Positions 7,722 to 14,664 of a stretch of DNA of 25,183 nt are shown here, one piece after another. Each line of letters starts with the position of its first letter. Position 1 is the stretch's first letter. The stretch lies in the IMG/VR virus record IMGVR_UViG_3300020430_000085, positions 1-25,183 of that record. One strand, written 5' to 3'. A program made the translations under genes and the position numbers. Below the pieces are notes generated by a model, which saw nothing but the letters and a program-made list of their open reading frames with translations, was not told the origin of the DNA and did no database searches. The stretch is from a virus.

Positions 7722-8126
7722 TTATAATGTCTCCGATTGAGTGAATTCTAAATTTATTGACCCAGTAGTTGCAATTGTTCCGCCGTTTAATACAACTCCA
7801 TCCATTGAACTAATTAACTTTCCAATTGGATTTGCACCGTCGTTGAATACATCTGGGTGTTCTACTGCAAACTTAAATATATGTCCGGCACCAGTTAATG
7901 TTGGTGCACCATTGGCATTAAGGTCTGAAACATTTACAGGATCATTTGAAATAATAACCTGTGAAAACATTGCAATCATTTGTACAATTGAGTCAAAATC
8001 TTTTTGTGTAACATCTTGATAATTACCAGTTTGTTCAATATCAATAGTAGTGTACATGATATAAAACTGTAAGTTACTGCTAATAAACTCACCACCTCTT
8101 GCCGCTCCATTTATTCTTACTGCCAT
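7722..8126 (-). CDS. Conserved hypothetical protein, probable virion component
   Basis: This 134-residue protein begins MAVRINGAARGGEFISSNLQ and is rich in beta-forming and small residues. It has no signal peptide, membrane segment or motif I can name. Its ATG overlaps the stop codon of the upstream 662-residue gene (TAATG), so translation is coupled. The setting among late genes and the compact beta-rich composition suggest a small structural or assembly protein. Confidence 0.6.
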   Translation of the reverse strand: MAVRINGAARGGEFISSNLQFYIMYTTIDIEQTGNYQDVTQKDFDSIVQMIAMFSQVIISNDPVNVSDLNANGAPTLTGAGHIFKFAVEHPDVFNDGANPIGKLISSMDGVVLNGGTIATTGSINLEFTQSETL

Positions 8127-10114
8127 TACTTTTTCTTTCTATCTTTTAAATTAAAATTTTTCATTTTATCTGCATACGATGGACCTTTACCTCTGCCTAA
8201 TTTATATCCAATATATGCTCCAGCCAATGCCGCGCCAACTGCCATTGCTTTTGATGGTTTAACTTTTTCACCATCTACAAAATCTCTTTCTCTTGCTAAC
8301 TTTTGAATGTATGCAGTCAATGATGACTTTGGAGAGTTTGTTCTAAAGTACGTTAGCAAACTAGAAATTAATGTTCTTTTTTCTCTTGTTTTTAAATTTT
8401 CATAATCTCCTGCTAAACGTTTCATAGAACGTAATTTACTATCACTTATAAACAACATTGATTGTAATTGCATTAACATTCTTTTTTCTGAATCTGCATT
8501 TGCTCCTGATGAGTCGATATGACTAAAAAATTGTTTTAATAAAGTTATATTAGGACGCATTCTTTTTAATAGTATTTCACTATTTTTTTCATCTGCAAAT
8601 TTTGTAATTGATCCTTTACCAAACAACGAATGAATCATTGCATATAGATCTGTACCGTTTGATCTAAAGTAATCAAAGTTACCATAACTTGCTGTTCTAC
8701 TTGCGTATGTACTTGCTATAGATGAATATTTAAATTCTCTATTCATTACTTGCAATGCAATCATATGTGCAAAGGCATTGTTAGCCATATCACGTGCTGA
8801 ATATTCAGATAACTTATGTCTTGATCTGAACATTCTTGCTTCTGTCATTAAATCGTTTACAAACTCTAATTCTATTGTTTCGCTTTTCATAAAGTTTTTC
8901 CTACTAAAGTCTAATCTATCTACAACCTTTACTGCACTTCCAATATGATCAACAGCAACAAACCCTTCCGGATCTCTTACTTTTAATTCGCCGTCTACTT
9001 CTTCAAAACTATCAATTGCTTTAATGTTTGATAATTTTCTGTATAATACGTCTTTTATAGCACCTAATTTAAGCCACAGTGCATAAAAGTTCATCATATT
9101 ACTCTTATTAGTATTTAAGTAATTTAGTCCAATTTGTAGTGCATTTAGACGTCGTTGTCCTGCAGGTCCTTCTGGTCCTGTTTTTAATTGTGCTATTTTT
9201 TCTTCTGCTCTACGTGTATAATCTGCTACAAACTGATTATAAAACTGCTCTGGATCTTGTTGTATAGAATTCTGTTTAATATTATTATTCATGTTTGCGG
9301 CAATGTTTATCTTTAAATCATTACCAGCATCTGATCCATCTAAAAATTCAAAAGCATTACCAATTGCATTTAAATGTTTCTGTGCATCAGCAATAGCATT
9401 TTCAACTGCTTCAGTTTCTTGAGCTGTCATTGTTGCCATTCCTGAAAAATCTTTTATATAAGCATCATCGAACCAAACGTCTGCTGTTTGGTTTAGATCA
9501 GATAAATCAACTTTAAATGATGCTGACATTTTATCTAAACTTTCACCTTCGTATGATGTATGGAACACAATACCAACTTTTGCATTTTGTATTTTTTTAC
9601 CTAATTCAGAGTCAGTTGGAACTGCGTATGTAATTGTATTTGGTTTAAATGTTACGTATGATTTATTTTCAAAACCTCTTACTTGCAAATCACCTTGTGT
9701 AAACATTAAATCACCTTGCAACACACCTTGAATATTTAACTTTGATAAATGTTGTAAAACTGTGTTTAGTTTATTACGTAAACCACTTTTATCACTATCA
9801 CCTGTATCAGCATGATTGGTTTCAATGTCTTGTGCTGATTTATTTAATTTTGGGTTCTTGTTAAACACACCTTTTGTACCAATAAAGAATTTACCATCAG
9901 CAGGATCTTTACCGCAAATGATTGCAGGCGATCCATCCCACTTTGTAGTAATATTGAATCTTTTAGGTGAATGACCTTTTACTATTGTTGATAAGTTTTT
10001 TAAAAATCTTATGGCTTCAACAGCACCTTTTTTACCTTTGAATAAAGATAGATCTTCTAAGTGTGTTAGGTGTGTGTTTACGTTTTCGTCAATTTTAAGA
10101 TCTGTTAGTTTCAT
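8126..10114 (-). CDS. Large late protein with nucleotidyltransferase/ligase-like N-terminal motifs
   Basis: The 662-residue protein has a stretch 'TTKWDGSPAIICG' at about 56-68 that looks like motif I (K-x-D-G) of the covalent nucleotidyltransferase superfamily (DNA/RNA ligases, capping enzymes), with K58 as candidate adenylated lysine. 'FIGTKG' (77-82), 'VLQGDLMF' (131-138) and 'YEGES' (188-192) follow in the right order for motifs Ia, III and IV. A full motif V is not clear ('FKVD', 200-203). The middle is long and helical. Near the C-terminus a Gly/Ala-rich segment (about 633-646, 'AVGAALAGAYIGYKLG') looks like a glycine-zipper membrane helix. The N-terminus MKLTDLKIDE resembles a capsid-targeting tag. 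It belongs to a late gene run and overlaps the upstream gene by 20 bp. It may match a phage family of unknown function (I recall DUF6267), unverified. Confidence 0.6.
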   Translation of the reverse strand: MKLTDLKIDENVNTHLTHLEDLSLFKGKKGAVEAIRFLKNLSTIVKGHSPKRFNITTKWDGSPAIICGKDPADGKFFIGTKGVFNKNPKLNKSAQDIETNHADTGDSDKSGLRNKLNTVLQHLSKLNIQGVLQGDLMFTQGDLQVRGFENKSYVTFKPNTITYAVPTDSELGKKIQNAKVGIVFHTSYEGESLDKMSASFKVDLSDLNQTADVWFDDAYIKDFSGMATMTAQETEAVENAIADAQKHLNAIGNAFEFLDGSDAGNDLKINIAANMNNNIKQNSIQQDPEQFYNQFVADYTRRAEEKIAQLKTGPEGPAGQRRLNALQIGLNYLNTNKSNMMNFYALWLKLGAIKDVLYRKLSNIKAIDSFEEVDGELKVRDPEGFVAVDHIGSAVKVVDRLDFSRKNFMKSETIELEFVNDLMTEARMFRSRHKLSEYSARDMANNAFAHMIALQVMNREFKYSSIASTYASRTASYGNFDYFRSNGTDLYAMIHSLFGKGSITKFADEKNSEILLKRMRPNITLLKQFFSHIDSSGANADSEKRMLMQLQSMLFISDSKLRSMKRLAGDYENLKTREKRTLISSLLTYFRTNSPKSSLTAYIQKLARERDFVDGEKVKPSKAMAVGAALAGAYIGYKLGRGKGPSYADKMKNFNLKDRKKK

Positions 10115-10364
10115 CTTTGCTGTTTACTCTTCTTATGCCACGTTCAAATTTTGCAGGATCCGAACTTTTAATGCTGTTGACTAATCGTCTAGATAATTCA
10201 CCAGCAGTGTTTTCATCATAAGATTCATACAGCATATCAATCAAATTAAGAGCAGATGATATAACGTGACTTGCACGTGATTCAATAAGTGCCTCTCTGT
10301 TGTTTTGAGGTACCGACTGAGAAATTTCTTCTAATATTGATTTGGTGTGTCTTTTCATTGTCAT
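10095..10364 (-). CDS. Small conserved hypothetical protein, first gene of a late unit
   Basis: This 89-residue protein is mostly helical and charged and contains 'ESRASHVISSALNLIDMLYE' and 'LSRRLVNSIKSSDPAKFERG'. Similar short proteins are, from memory, common in marine T4-like phages with no known role. The frame begins with a TTG at 10367; ATG at 10364 is preferred, and another ATG follows at 10358. AGGAAAG and AAAGAG precede the start. A perfect late promoter lies 25 nt upstream of the chosen ATG, making this the promoter-proximal gene of the late run extending to 4606. Confidence 0.65.
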   Translation of the reverse strand: MTMKRHTKSILEEISQSVPQNNREALIESRASHVISSALNLIDMLYESYDENTAGELSRRLVNSIKSSDPAKFERGIRRVNSKDETNRS

Positions 10365-10388
10365 CAACTCTTTACTTTCCTATACACT

Positions 10389-10396
10389 TATTTATA
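10389..10396 (-). promoter_or_regulatory. T4-type late promoter, perfect TATAAATA
   Basis: TATAAATA on the minus strand, followed by AAGTGTATAGGAAAG and the first gene of the late unit at 10364. It is the second exact late box in the window. Confidence 0.85.
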
Positions 10397-10423
10397 CTAA
10401 AAAGAAGCCTATATAAAGTCATA

Positions 10424-11848
10424 CTATAGATCACTTTCATTAGAGTATTGATGACGCTTACTTTTTAATATACTACGCAAATTTGCTACCTGCTCAACCT
10501 TTTCAGCCACCTGTGCACCTTGATTTTCAGGCTTTTTAGGCGTTATTACACTGGTTCTTTTCTTAATTGAACTTGCCACATTAGCTGTTGTCATATTGTC
10601 ATCTTCAGCCATCTGTGCTTCTGTTAAATCTGTAATCCTTAAGGTATCTATATTAAATGCCAAGTTAATTTTAGTTCCAACACCACCACTTGATCTTGTT
10701 TTCATAAGTTGAATCAAATATCTGCCACGTTCACGCATAGCTCTGCTTGTTTGGATACCAATAACATTATCTGCTGTTTGTATTTTACTCAAACCACCAG
10801 CAATGTGTGAATGATCAAATTCAGTTTCTTCAACACTAGCTCTGTTTAACTGAGATGCTGTGGCTAGTACAATCTGATGTTCAACTGCTAAATTACGCAA
10901 TTCTTCAGATACATATTTGTCTTTAATAAACAAATCACTTGGAGAAACTCTTTTTGATATTGGCATCAACAAATCTAAGTAATCAACACAAATACAATCT
11001 GGCTTTGTACCTGTTTGTACTTCATATTCTTTTAAGTAACTACGCAAATCATTCACTGTTGCACCACTATTCATATATTTTAGTTGAAACTTACCAGACT
11101 TTTGTCCTTGCATCCTAACCATTAAATCAATGTCATCAATTTTCTTAAATATTTCATTTGATGCAACACCAGTTGCCATACTGTCAACTCTCATAGAACT
11201 TAATTCTTCACTCAATTCAAAAGTAAAGTAGATCACGTTCATACCAACATTGACCCAATTCAATGCAACATTCTGTAAAAATAAACTCTTACCTGCACCT
11301 GATTGACCTGCGAATATATTCAATTCACCTTTGTTAAATCCGCCATATAATTTATGATCCAATGCTGACCATCCTGTACTTACTGTACCATTGTTATCTT
11401 TGAGTGCTAACAATCTTGCTTTTGGATCAACAAAGTAATCTGTACCTAAATCTTTTGTAAGTCCTATCCTTACTGCATGTTTAATTTTATCTTCTACTTG
11501 CCCATAGTCACCTTTTTCTAATAAATCTGCTGACTGAATAATTGCAAGTTCTAATGCTTTGTGTCTACAAAAAGTTTCAAACTCATCAAAGAACCAATTC
11601 TTGTGCCTTTCATCAATATCAACTTTTTTAAGTTCGACACCACATGTTGCTTGTATTTGTTCTGTAGTTGGAAGTGAATTATATTGTTCAGAATGTTCTT
11701 GCATAAATTTAACCACATTAGCCAACTTACGTGAAAAATATTCTGTTTTTACAATATTTTTTACCCTTACAAATAACTCAGGATCTGTTGCACAAAACTC
11801 CAAAAATAGTTTTTGCAGTTCTTCGTTATAGTCTTTTAAATCATTCAT
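10424..11848 (-). CDS. 41: Replicative DNA helicase, T4 gp41-like (DnaB family)
   Basis: This protein is the hexameric 5'-3' helicase of the phage replisome and works with the gp61 primase. The 474-residue length matches T4 gp41. An N-terminal helical domain (about 1-130) precedes the RecA-like core. The core has Walker A 'GQSGAGKS' at 181-188, the catalytic-Glu motif 'FELSEE' near 210-215, Walker B 'CICVDYLDLL' with D289, and the arginine-finger region 'RAMRERGRYLIQLMKTR' near 375. It is the last gene of the block that also holds primase, ClpP, glutaredoxin and ThyX. No clear Shine-Dalgarno precedes the ATG; a weak promoter candidate is at 11855-11883. Confidence 0.96.
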   Translation of the reverse strand: MNDLKDYNEELQKLFLEFCATDPELFVRVKNIVKTEYFSRKLANVVKFMQEHSEQYNSLPTTEQIQATCGVELKKVDIDERHKNWFFDEFETFCRHKALELAIIQSADLLEKGDYGQVEDKIKHAVRIGLTKDLGTDYFVDPKARLLALKDNNGTVSTGWSALDHKLYGGFNKGELNIFAGQSGAGKSLFLQNVALNWVNVGMNVIYFTFELSEELSSMRVDSMATGVASNEIFKKIDDIDLMVRMQGQKSGKFQLKYMNSGATVNDLRSYLKEYEVQTGTKPDCICVDYLDLLMPISKRVSPSDLFIKDKYVSEELRNLAVEHQIVLATASQLNRASVEETEFDHSHIAGGLSKIQTADNVIGIQTSRAMRERGRYLIQLMKTRSSGGVGTKINLAFNIDTLRITDLTEAQMAEDDNMTTANVASSIKKRTSVITPKKPENQGAQVAEKVEQVANLRSILKSKRHQYSNESDL

Positions 11849-11854
11849 ATCTTT

Positions 11855-11883
11855 ATACTACACATTTTCTTTTTGTTTTACAA
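11855..11883 (-). promoter_or_regulatory. Weak candidate sigma-70-like promoter before gp41 helicase
   Basis: TTGTAA (11878-11883), a 17-bp spacer and TAGTAT (11855-11860) lie 6 nt (AAAGAT) before the ATG. Each hexamer matches consensus at only 4 of 6 bases. It is listed because spacing and distance to the ATG equal those of the stronger leaderless promoters and the gene lacks a Shine-Dalgarno. Confidence 0.3.
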
Positions 11884-12490
11884 GTCTTAAATGTTTCCAA
11901 CTGTAAGGAAATTCCTCATTACAGAATTTATCAATTGAATTTGCTATTTCTCTTGTTTCTACTTGGGTATCTTCAGCACATCTTAATTCACACACTCTAG
12001 CAAACGCATACAAAGTACCACTCCAATACCATTCAGTCATCATGTTTTGTGGCAATATCATCCTTGCCAATTCAGGAGCGATGCCTTTTTCTAGCATCTC
12101 GGTGTATGTGGTATTAGCAATTTTTACTGTATTAGCGATATCATATTCGATCGTTTCGTTACTGCTACCTTGTTTTTTGTCCTCTGCTCTCAGTCTCCAG
12201 TTTTTGGGCATGTAATATTCTGGTTCGTAATCAACATAACGTCTGCTAATCTCATTCCAGCTCAATCCTACTTGATGCTTTACTAACTGCCTAGCAACAA
12301 ATATAGGTGCTTTAATTCTAAATTGTACACTGCAATGTGCAAATGGTGACCAATGATTGTGTCTTGCTAAAAATGAAATTAATTTTTCATCTGATGCATC
12401 AAATACTTCTTTGTTCTTTCCAAAACTGACTCTGGCGGCATTTACCACAGTTAGGTCAGATCCCATTTTATCAACGAGTGTAACTTCCAT
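11858..12490 (-). CDS. thyX: Flavin-dependent thymidylate synthase ThyX
   Basis: ThyX makes dTMP from dUMP using FAD, NAD(P)H and methylene-tetrahydrofolate. The 210-residue length is typical of phage forms. The signature region spans 67-85 ('RQLVKHQVGLSWNEISRRY'), corresponding to RHRxxSxNExSxRY; the first Arg-His-Arg appears as Lys-His-Gln, a variant I believe is common in phage ThyX. 'RHNHWSPFAHC' (43-53) contributes to the FAD and dUMP site. The ATG overlaps the glutaredoxin stop codon (TAATG), so the two are translationally coupled. It complements nrdA/nrdB in dNTP supply. Confidence 0.97.
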   Translation of the reverse strand: MEVTLVDKMGSDLTVVNAARVSFGKNKEVFDASDEKLISFLARHNHWSPFAHCSVQFRIKAPIFVARQLVKHQVGLSWNEISRRYVDYEPEYYMPKNWRLRAEDKKQGSSNETIEYDIANTVKIANTTYTEMLEKGIAPELARMILPQNMMTEWYWSGTLYAFARVCELRCAEDTQVETREIANSIDKFCNEEFPYSWKHLRLVKQKENV

Positions 12491-12810
12491 TATTTTGCCT
12501 TTTTTAGTGCTTCCTGTAATTCACCGTCTTGGTACATTTCTTTTACAATATCACAACCACCAACAAATTCTCCATTGATATACAATTGTGGAATTGTTGG
12601 CCAATCGCTGTATATTTTTATACCTTCTCTTAGATTTTGATTCGCTAATACATTTATACCTGCAAAATTAACATCTAGCCCTTTTAATATATTGGAAACT
12701 GCCATTGAAAAACCACACTGAGGTGCATCTGGCGTACCTTTCATAAACAAGCATACACTATTATTTTCTATTTGTTCTTGTATAAATTTTTTTGTTTGTT
12801 CTTCTATCAT
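12490..12810 (-). CDS. grxD: Monothiol glutaredoxin, Grx4/GrxD-like (CGFS type)
   Basis: This 106-residue protein carries the CGFS active site at 32-35 within 'GTPDAPQCGFS', the 'WPTIPQLYINGEFVGG' glutathione-binding stretch (70-85) and a following 'CDI'. These define the monothiol glutaredoxin family, which binds [2Fe-2S] clusters with glutathione and delivers them to target proteins. It does not usually reduce ribonucleotide reductase, so a simple NrdA-reductant role is less likely than Fe-S delivery or regulation. The ATG overlaps the stop of the upstream membrane-protein gene (ATGA) and the stop overlaps thyX, so three genes are coupled. Confidence 0.95.
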   Translation of the reverse strand: MIEEQTKKFIQEQIENNSVCLFMKGTPDAPQCGFSMAVSNILKGLDVNFAGINVLANQNLREGIKIYSDWPTIPQLYINGEFVGGCDIVKEMYQDGELQEALKKAK

Positions 12811-13022
12811 GTATCTACTCCTATATTATTATGTGCTTTCATAATTATTTCTAGTAGGAACATATTAATTTCTTGATATGATTCCCAAAGTTCTCCTATG
12901 TCACCATGCAATTTTGCTATCATAAACAACATCAAAATAATCGCGACTGCCATCACCATGGACAATGTTGTCATTAATTTTAAGCGTCTTTTTATTTTTA
13001 TATGTTGTTCTACTAAATTCAT
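12807..13022 (-). CDS. Small single-pass membrane protein
   Basis: This 71-residue protein has a basic N-terminus ('IKIKRRLKL'), a hydrophobic segment at about 17-37 ('MTTLSMVMAVAIILMLFMIA') and a short acidic C-terminal part. The positive N-terminus suggests an N-in, C-out inner-membrane topology. No family is recognised. It lies 3 bp after clpP and overlaps the glutaredoxin start by 4 bp, so it is part of the same message. It could be a membrane anchor, a lysis-related or a superinfection protein, but nothing in the sequence decides this. Confidence 0.65.
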   Translation of the reverse strand: MNLVEQHIKIKRRLKLMTTLSMVMAVAIILMLFMIAKLHGDIGELWESYQEINMFLLEIIMKAHNNIGVDT

Positions 13023-13025
13023 ACA

Positions 13026-13631
13026 TCAATAGGTTGAAACAATCTTATCTGCAATACCATACTTAACTGCTTCTTTGGCACTTAACCAAACATCTTCAGC
13101 AGGTAATAGTATTTCTCTAATTTTCTTTTCGCTCAAACCTGTACACTTTTTATAATGTTCCATCATACGTGCTGTGCTCAATTCGAACTCTTTTACTCTT
13201 GCAAATAGTTCATGTTCTTTACCTACACTACCCCAACTGTATTGATGTGATAGTATTGATGTGTTTGGTGTAATTACCCTGCGACCTTTTGTACCACTCA
13301 TGAAAGTTAATAATCCACATGATGCAATCATGCCAAGTCCTACTGTCTTTACAGGAATTGCTGATCCTTTCATCGTATCTATTAATGCAAATGCTGAATG
13401 TACTTGTCCGCCCGGTGAATTAATCACCAAAGTTAATTCTTTTGGTCTTGATGAATCTGGCAATAAATTTTTTTCAATTATTGCTTGTATCACTGGTTTG
13501 GTTGTGTTACTGTCAAATCCGTCACTGAAATACATTATTCCAGCTTCCCACATCATCATACCTGGTTGTAATGGTTGTTGTGGTTTTTCAGGACCTGACT
13601 TTTTCTTGTTATCTTTATCTAAAGTAGCCAT
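13026..13631 (-). CDS. clpP: ClpP-family serine protease
   Basis: This 201-residue protein has the ClpP fold markers: 'LVINSPGGQVHSAFALID' (68-85) forming the oxyanion-hole region, catalytic S104 in 'GMIASCG', H129 in 'SILSHQYSWG' and D180 in 'AEDVWLSAKEA', followed by 'YGIADKI'. The triad is complete, so it is probably active. The first 25 residues are a polar Pro/Gln/Lys-rich extension. AGGAGAAACA precedes the ATG, starting in the stop codon of the primase gene. Phage ClpP-like proteins can be head-maturation proteases in other phage groups; here the position in the replication block rather than beside capsid genes argues for a different task, such as altering host proteolysis. Confidence 0.93.
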   Translation of the reverse strand: MATLDKDNKKKSGPEKPQQPLQPGMMMWEAGIMYFSDGFDSNTTKPVIQAIIEKNLLPDSSRPKELTLVINSPGGQVHSAFALIDTMKGSAIPVKTVGLGMIASCGLLTFMSGTKGRRVITPNTSILSHQYSWGSVGKEHELFARVKEFELSTARMMEHYKKCTGLSEKKIREILLPAEDVWLSAKEAVKYGIADKIVSTY

Positions 13632-13639
13632 TGTTTCTC

Positions 13640-14629
13640 CTACGCAATCTTTCTTAATACTTCTATTTTTGTTTTATTATTTACCCTACTGTCAATAATG
13701 CTTTTTACTGTGAACAACTGTCCATAGTGTTTTACTGCATCTGCACAGTCTTTGATATGATCTTGCCATGGCGGAAAACTTACTGACCAACCGTTTTCAA
13801 CTGCTTGATCAATCAATGTTGATCCTGCCGCATCTCTGTCTGGACATACAATTATTTCTCCATCAAATTCTTTTATCAAATCAATTTGCACTTGATTTAG
13901 TTTATTGTGTAGCACTGCTAGTCCATCAATACTTAATGCATCTAACACACCTTCTACTACAATCAAATATTTTCTTCGTTTACTTAACACATCCATGTTA
14001 TACATATAGTTTGGTTGTGAATTAGTAAAATACTTTGGCTTGTCTTTGTCATGATCAATTATTCTTGATGTATAACCAACTGTACTGCCATTGTAATAAA
14101 ATGGCACAATGAATCTTCTATTCAAATCTAAATATGTATCATTGCACCAATAAAAATCTCCAAAGTGATCTAATCCTCTATCAATAATATGTTTGTACAC
14201 CCATATAGCATCTTCCGGAGGTGTGTCTTGTTTTATTACTTCTATCAAAGGCTTTGATCCTTTTGGTAATTGAATTTCTCTCCAACTGATTTTAGGTTTT
14301 GGCTTTTCTTCTTGTTGTGGATTATTTTCTTTTTCACGTATAGCCAAAAGTTGTAATCTTCTTACTTCGTTATCAGGAACTCCAATACCACGTAATAAGC
14401 CAACTAGTTTTTTACCAAAAGTTCTACCTGGCTTATAACTTGTGCTGAAACCACAATTGAAACAATGATAAACCATTCCATCAACAAACCTAAATCCACC
14501 ACGCGATCGTGTATCTGGTCTTGATTGGCCATTGGTTGTACACATTGGACAATTTATTGTTGTCCACCCAGAAGGAGTCTTTTTCCTTTTACCAGGCATG
14601 TGTGTAATAATTGTATTTTGTAATTCCAT
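13640..14629 (-). CDS. 61: DNA primase, T4 gp61-like
   Basis: This enzyme makes RNA primers for lagging-strand synthesis with the gp41 helicase. With the ATG at 14629 it has 329 residues, near T4 gp61. A zinc-binding domain shows 'CPMC' at 27-30 and 'CFNC' at 56-59. The TOPRIM catalytic core shows 'VVEGVLDAL' with the conserved Glu near 226 and 'CPDRD' at about 262-266. The frame extends six codons further to a TTG, but the ATG is preferred: it lies exactly 6 nt from a promoter -10 box and no Shine-Dalgarno serves either start. The gene heads the block that continues with clpP, glutaredoxin, thyX and helicase. Confidence 0.94.
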   Translation of the reverse strand: MELQNTIITHMPGKRKKTPSGWTTINCPMCTTNGQSRPDTRSRGGFRFVDGMVYHCFNCGFSTSYKPGRTFGKKLVGLLRGIGVPDNEVRRLQLLAIREKENNPQQEEKPKPKISWREIQLPKGSKPLIEVIKQDTPPEDAIWVYKHIIDRGLDHFGDFYWCNDTYLDLNRRFIVPFYYNGSTVGYTSRIIDHDKDKPKYFTNSQPNYMYNMDVLSKRRKYLIVVEGVLDALSIDGLAVLHNKLNQVQIDLIKEFDGEIIVCPDRDAAGSTLIDQAVENGWSVSFPPWQDHIKDCADAVKHYGQLFTVKSIIDSRVNNKTKIEVLRKIA

Positions 14630-14648
14630 TGTTATATAATATAACAAT
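14628..14648. repeat. Perfect 21-bp palindrome over the primase start and -10 box (possible operator)
   Basis: ATTGTTATAT, a central A, and ATATAACAAT form two perfect 10-bp arms covering the start codon and the -10 element of the primase promoter. A dimeric repressor or activator could bind here, or the RNA end could fold over the start codon. AT-richness makes chance symmetry possible. Confidence 0.5.
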
Positions 14649-14664
14649 TTAGTTGAAAAGTCAA
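14636..14664 (-). promoter_or_regulatory. Sigma-70-like promoter for primase, leaderless geometry
   Basis: TTGACT (14659-14664), a 17-bp spacer and TATTAT (14636-14641) on the minus strand, with ATAACA before the ATG at 14629. The -35 directly follows the stop codon of the dehydrogenase gene, so a host-type promoter begins where a late unit ends. Confidence 0.7.

Noticed and set aside
11850-11857. TATAAAGA, 7 of 8 match to the late promoter, before gp41
   Set aside because: Only 1-2 nt separate it from the ATG, too close for a late promoter; the spacing instead fits the weak sigma-70-like candidate.
13261-13698. 145-residue open frame on the plus strand
   Set aside because: It is antisense to clpP and the primase end, both with clear catalytic motifs; composition mirrors the real genes.
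14630-14647. TTG start six codons upstream of the primase ATG
   Set aside because: It would lie within and before the -10 box region, upstream of the expected transcript start, and has no ribosome binding site.
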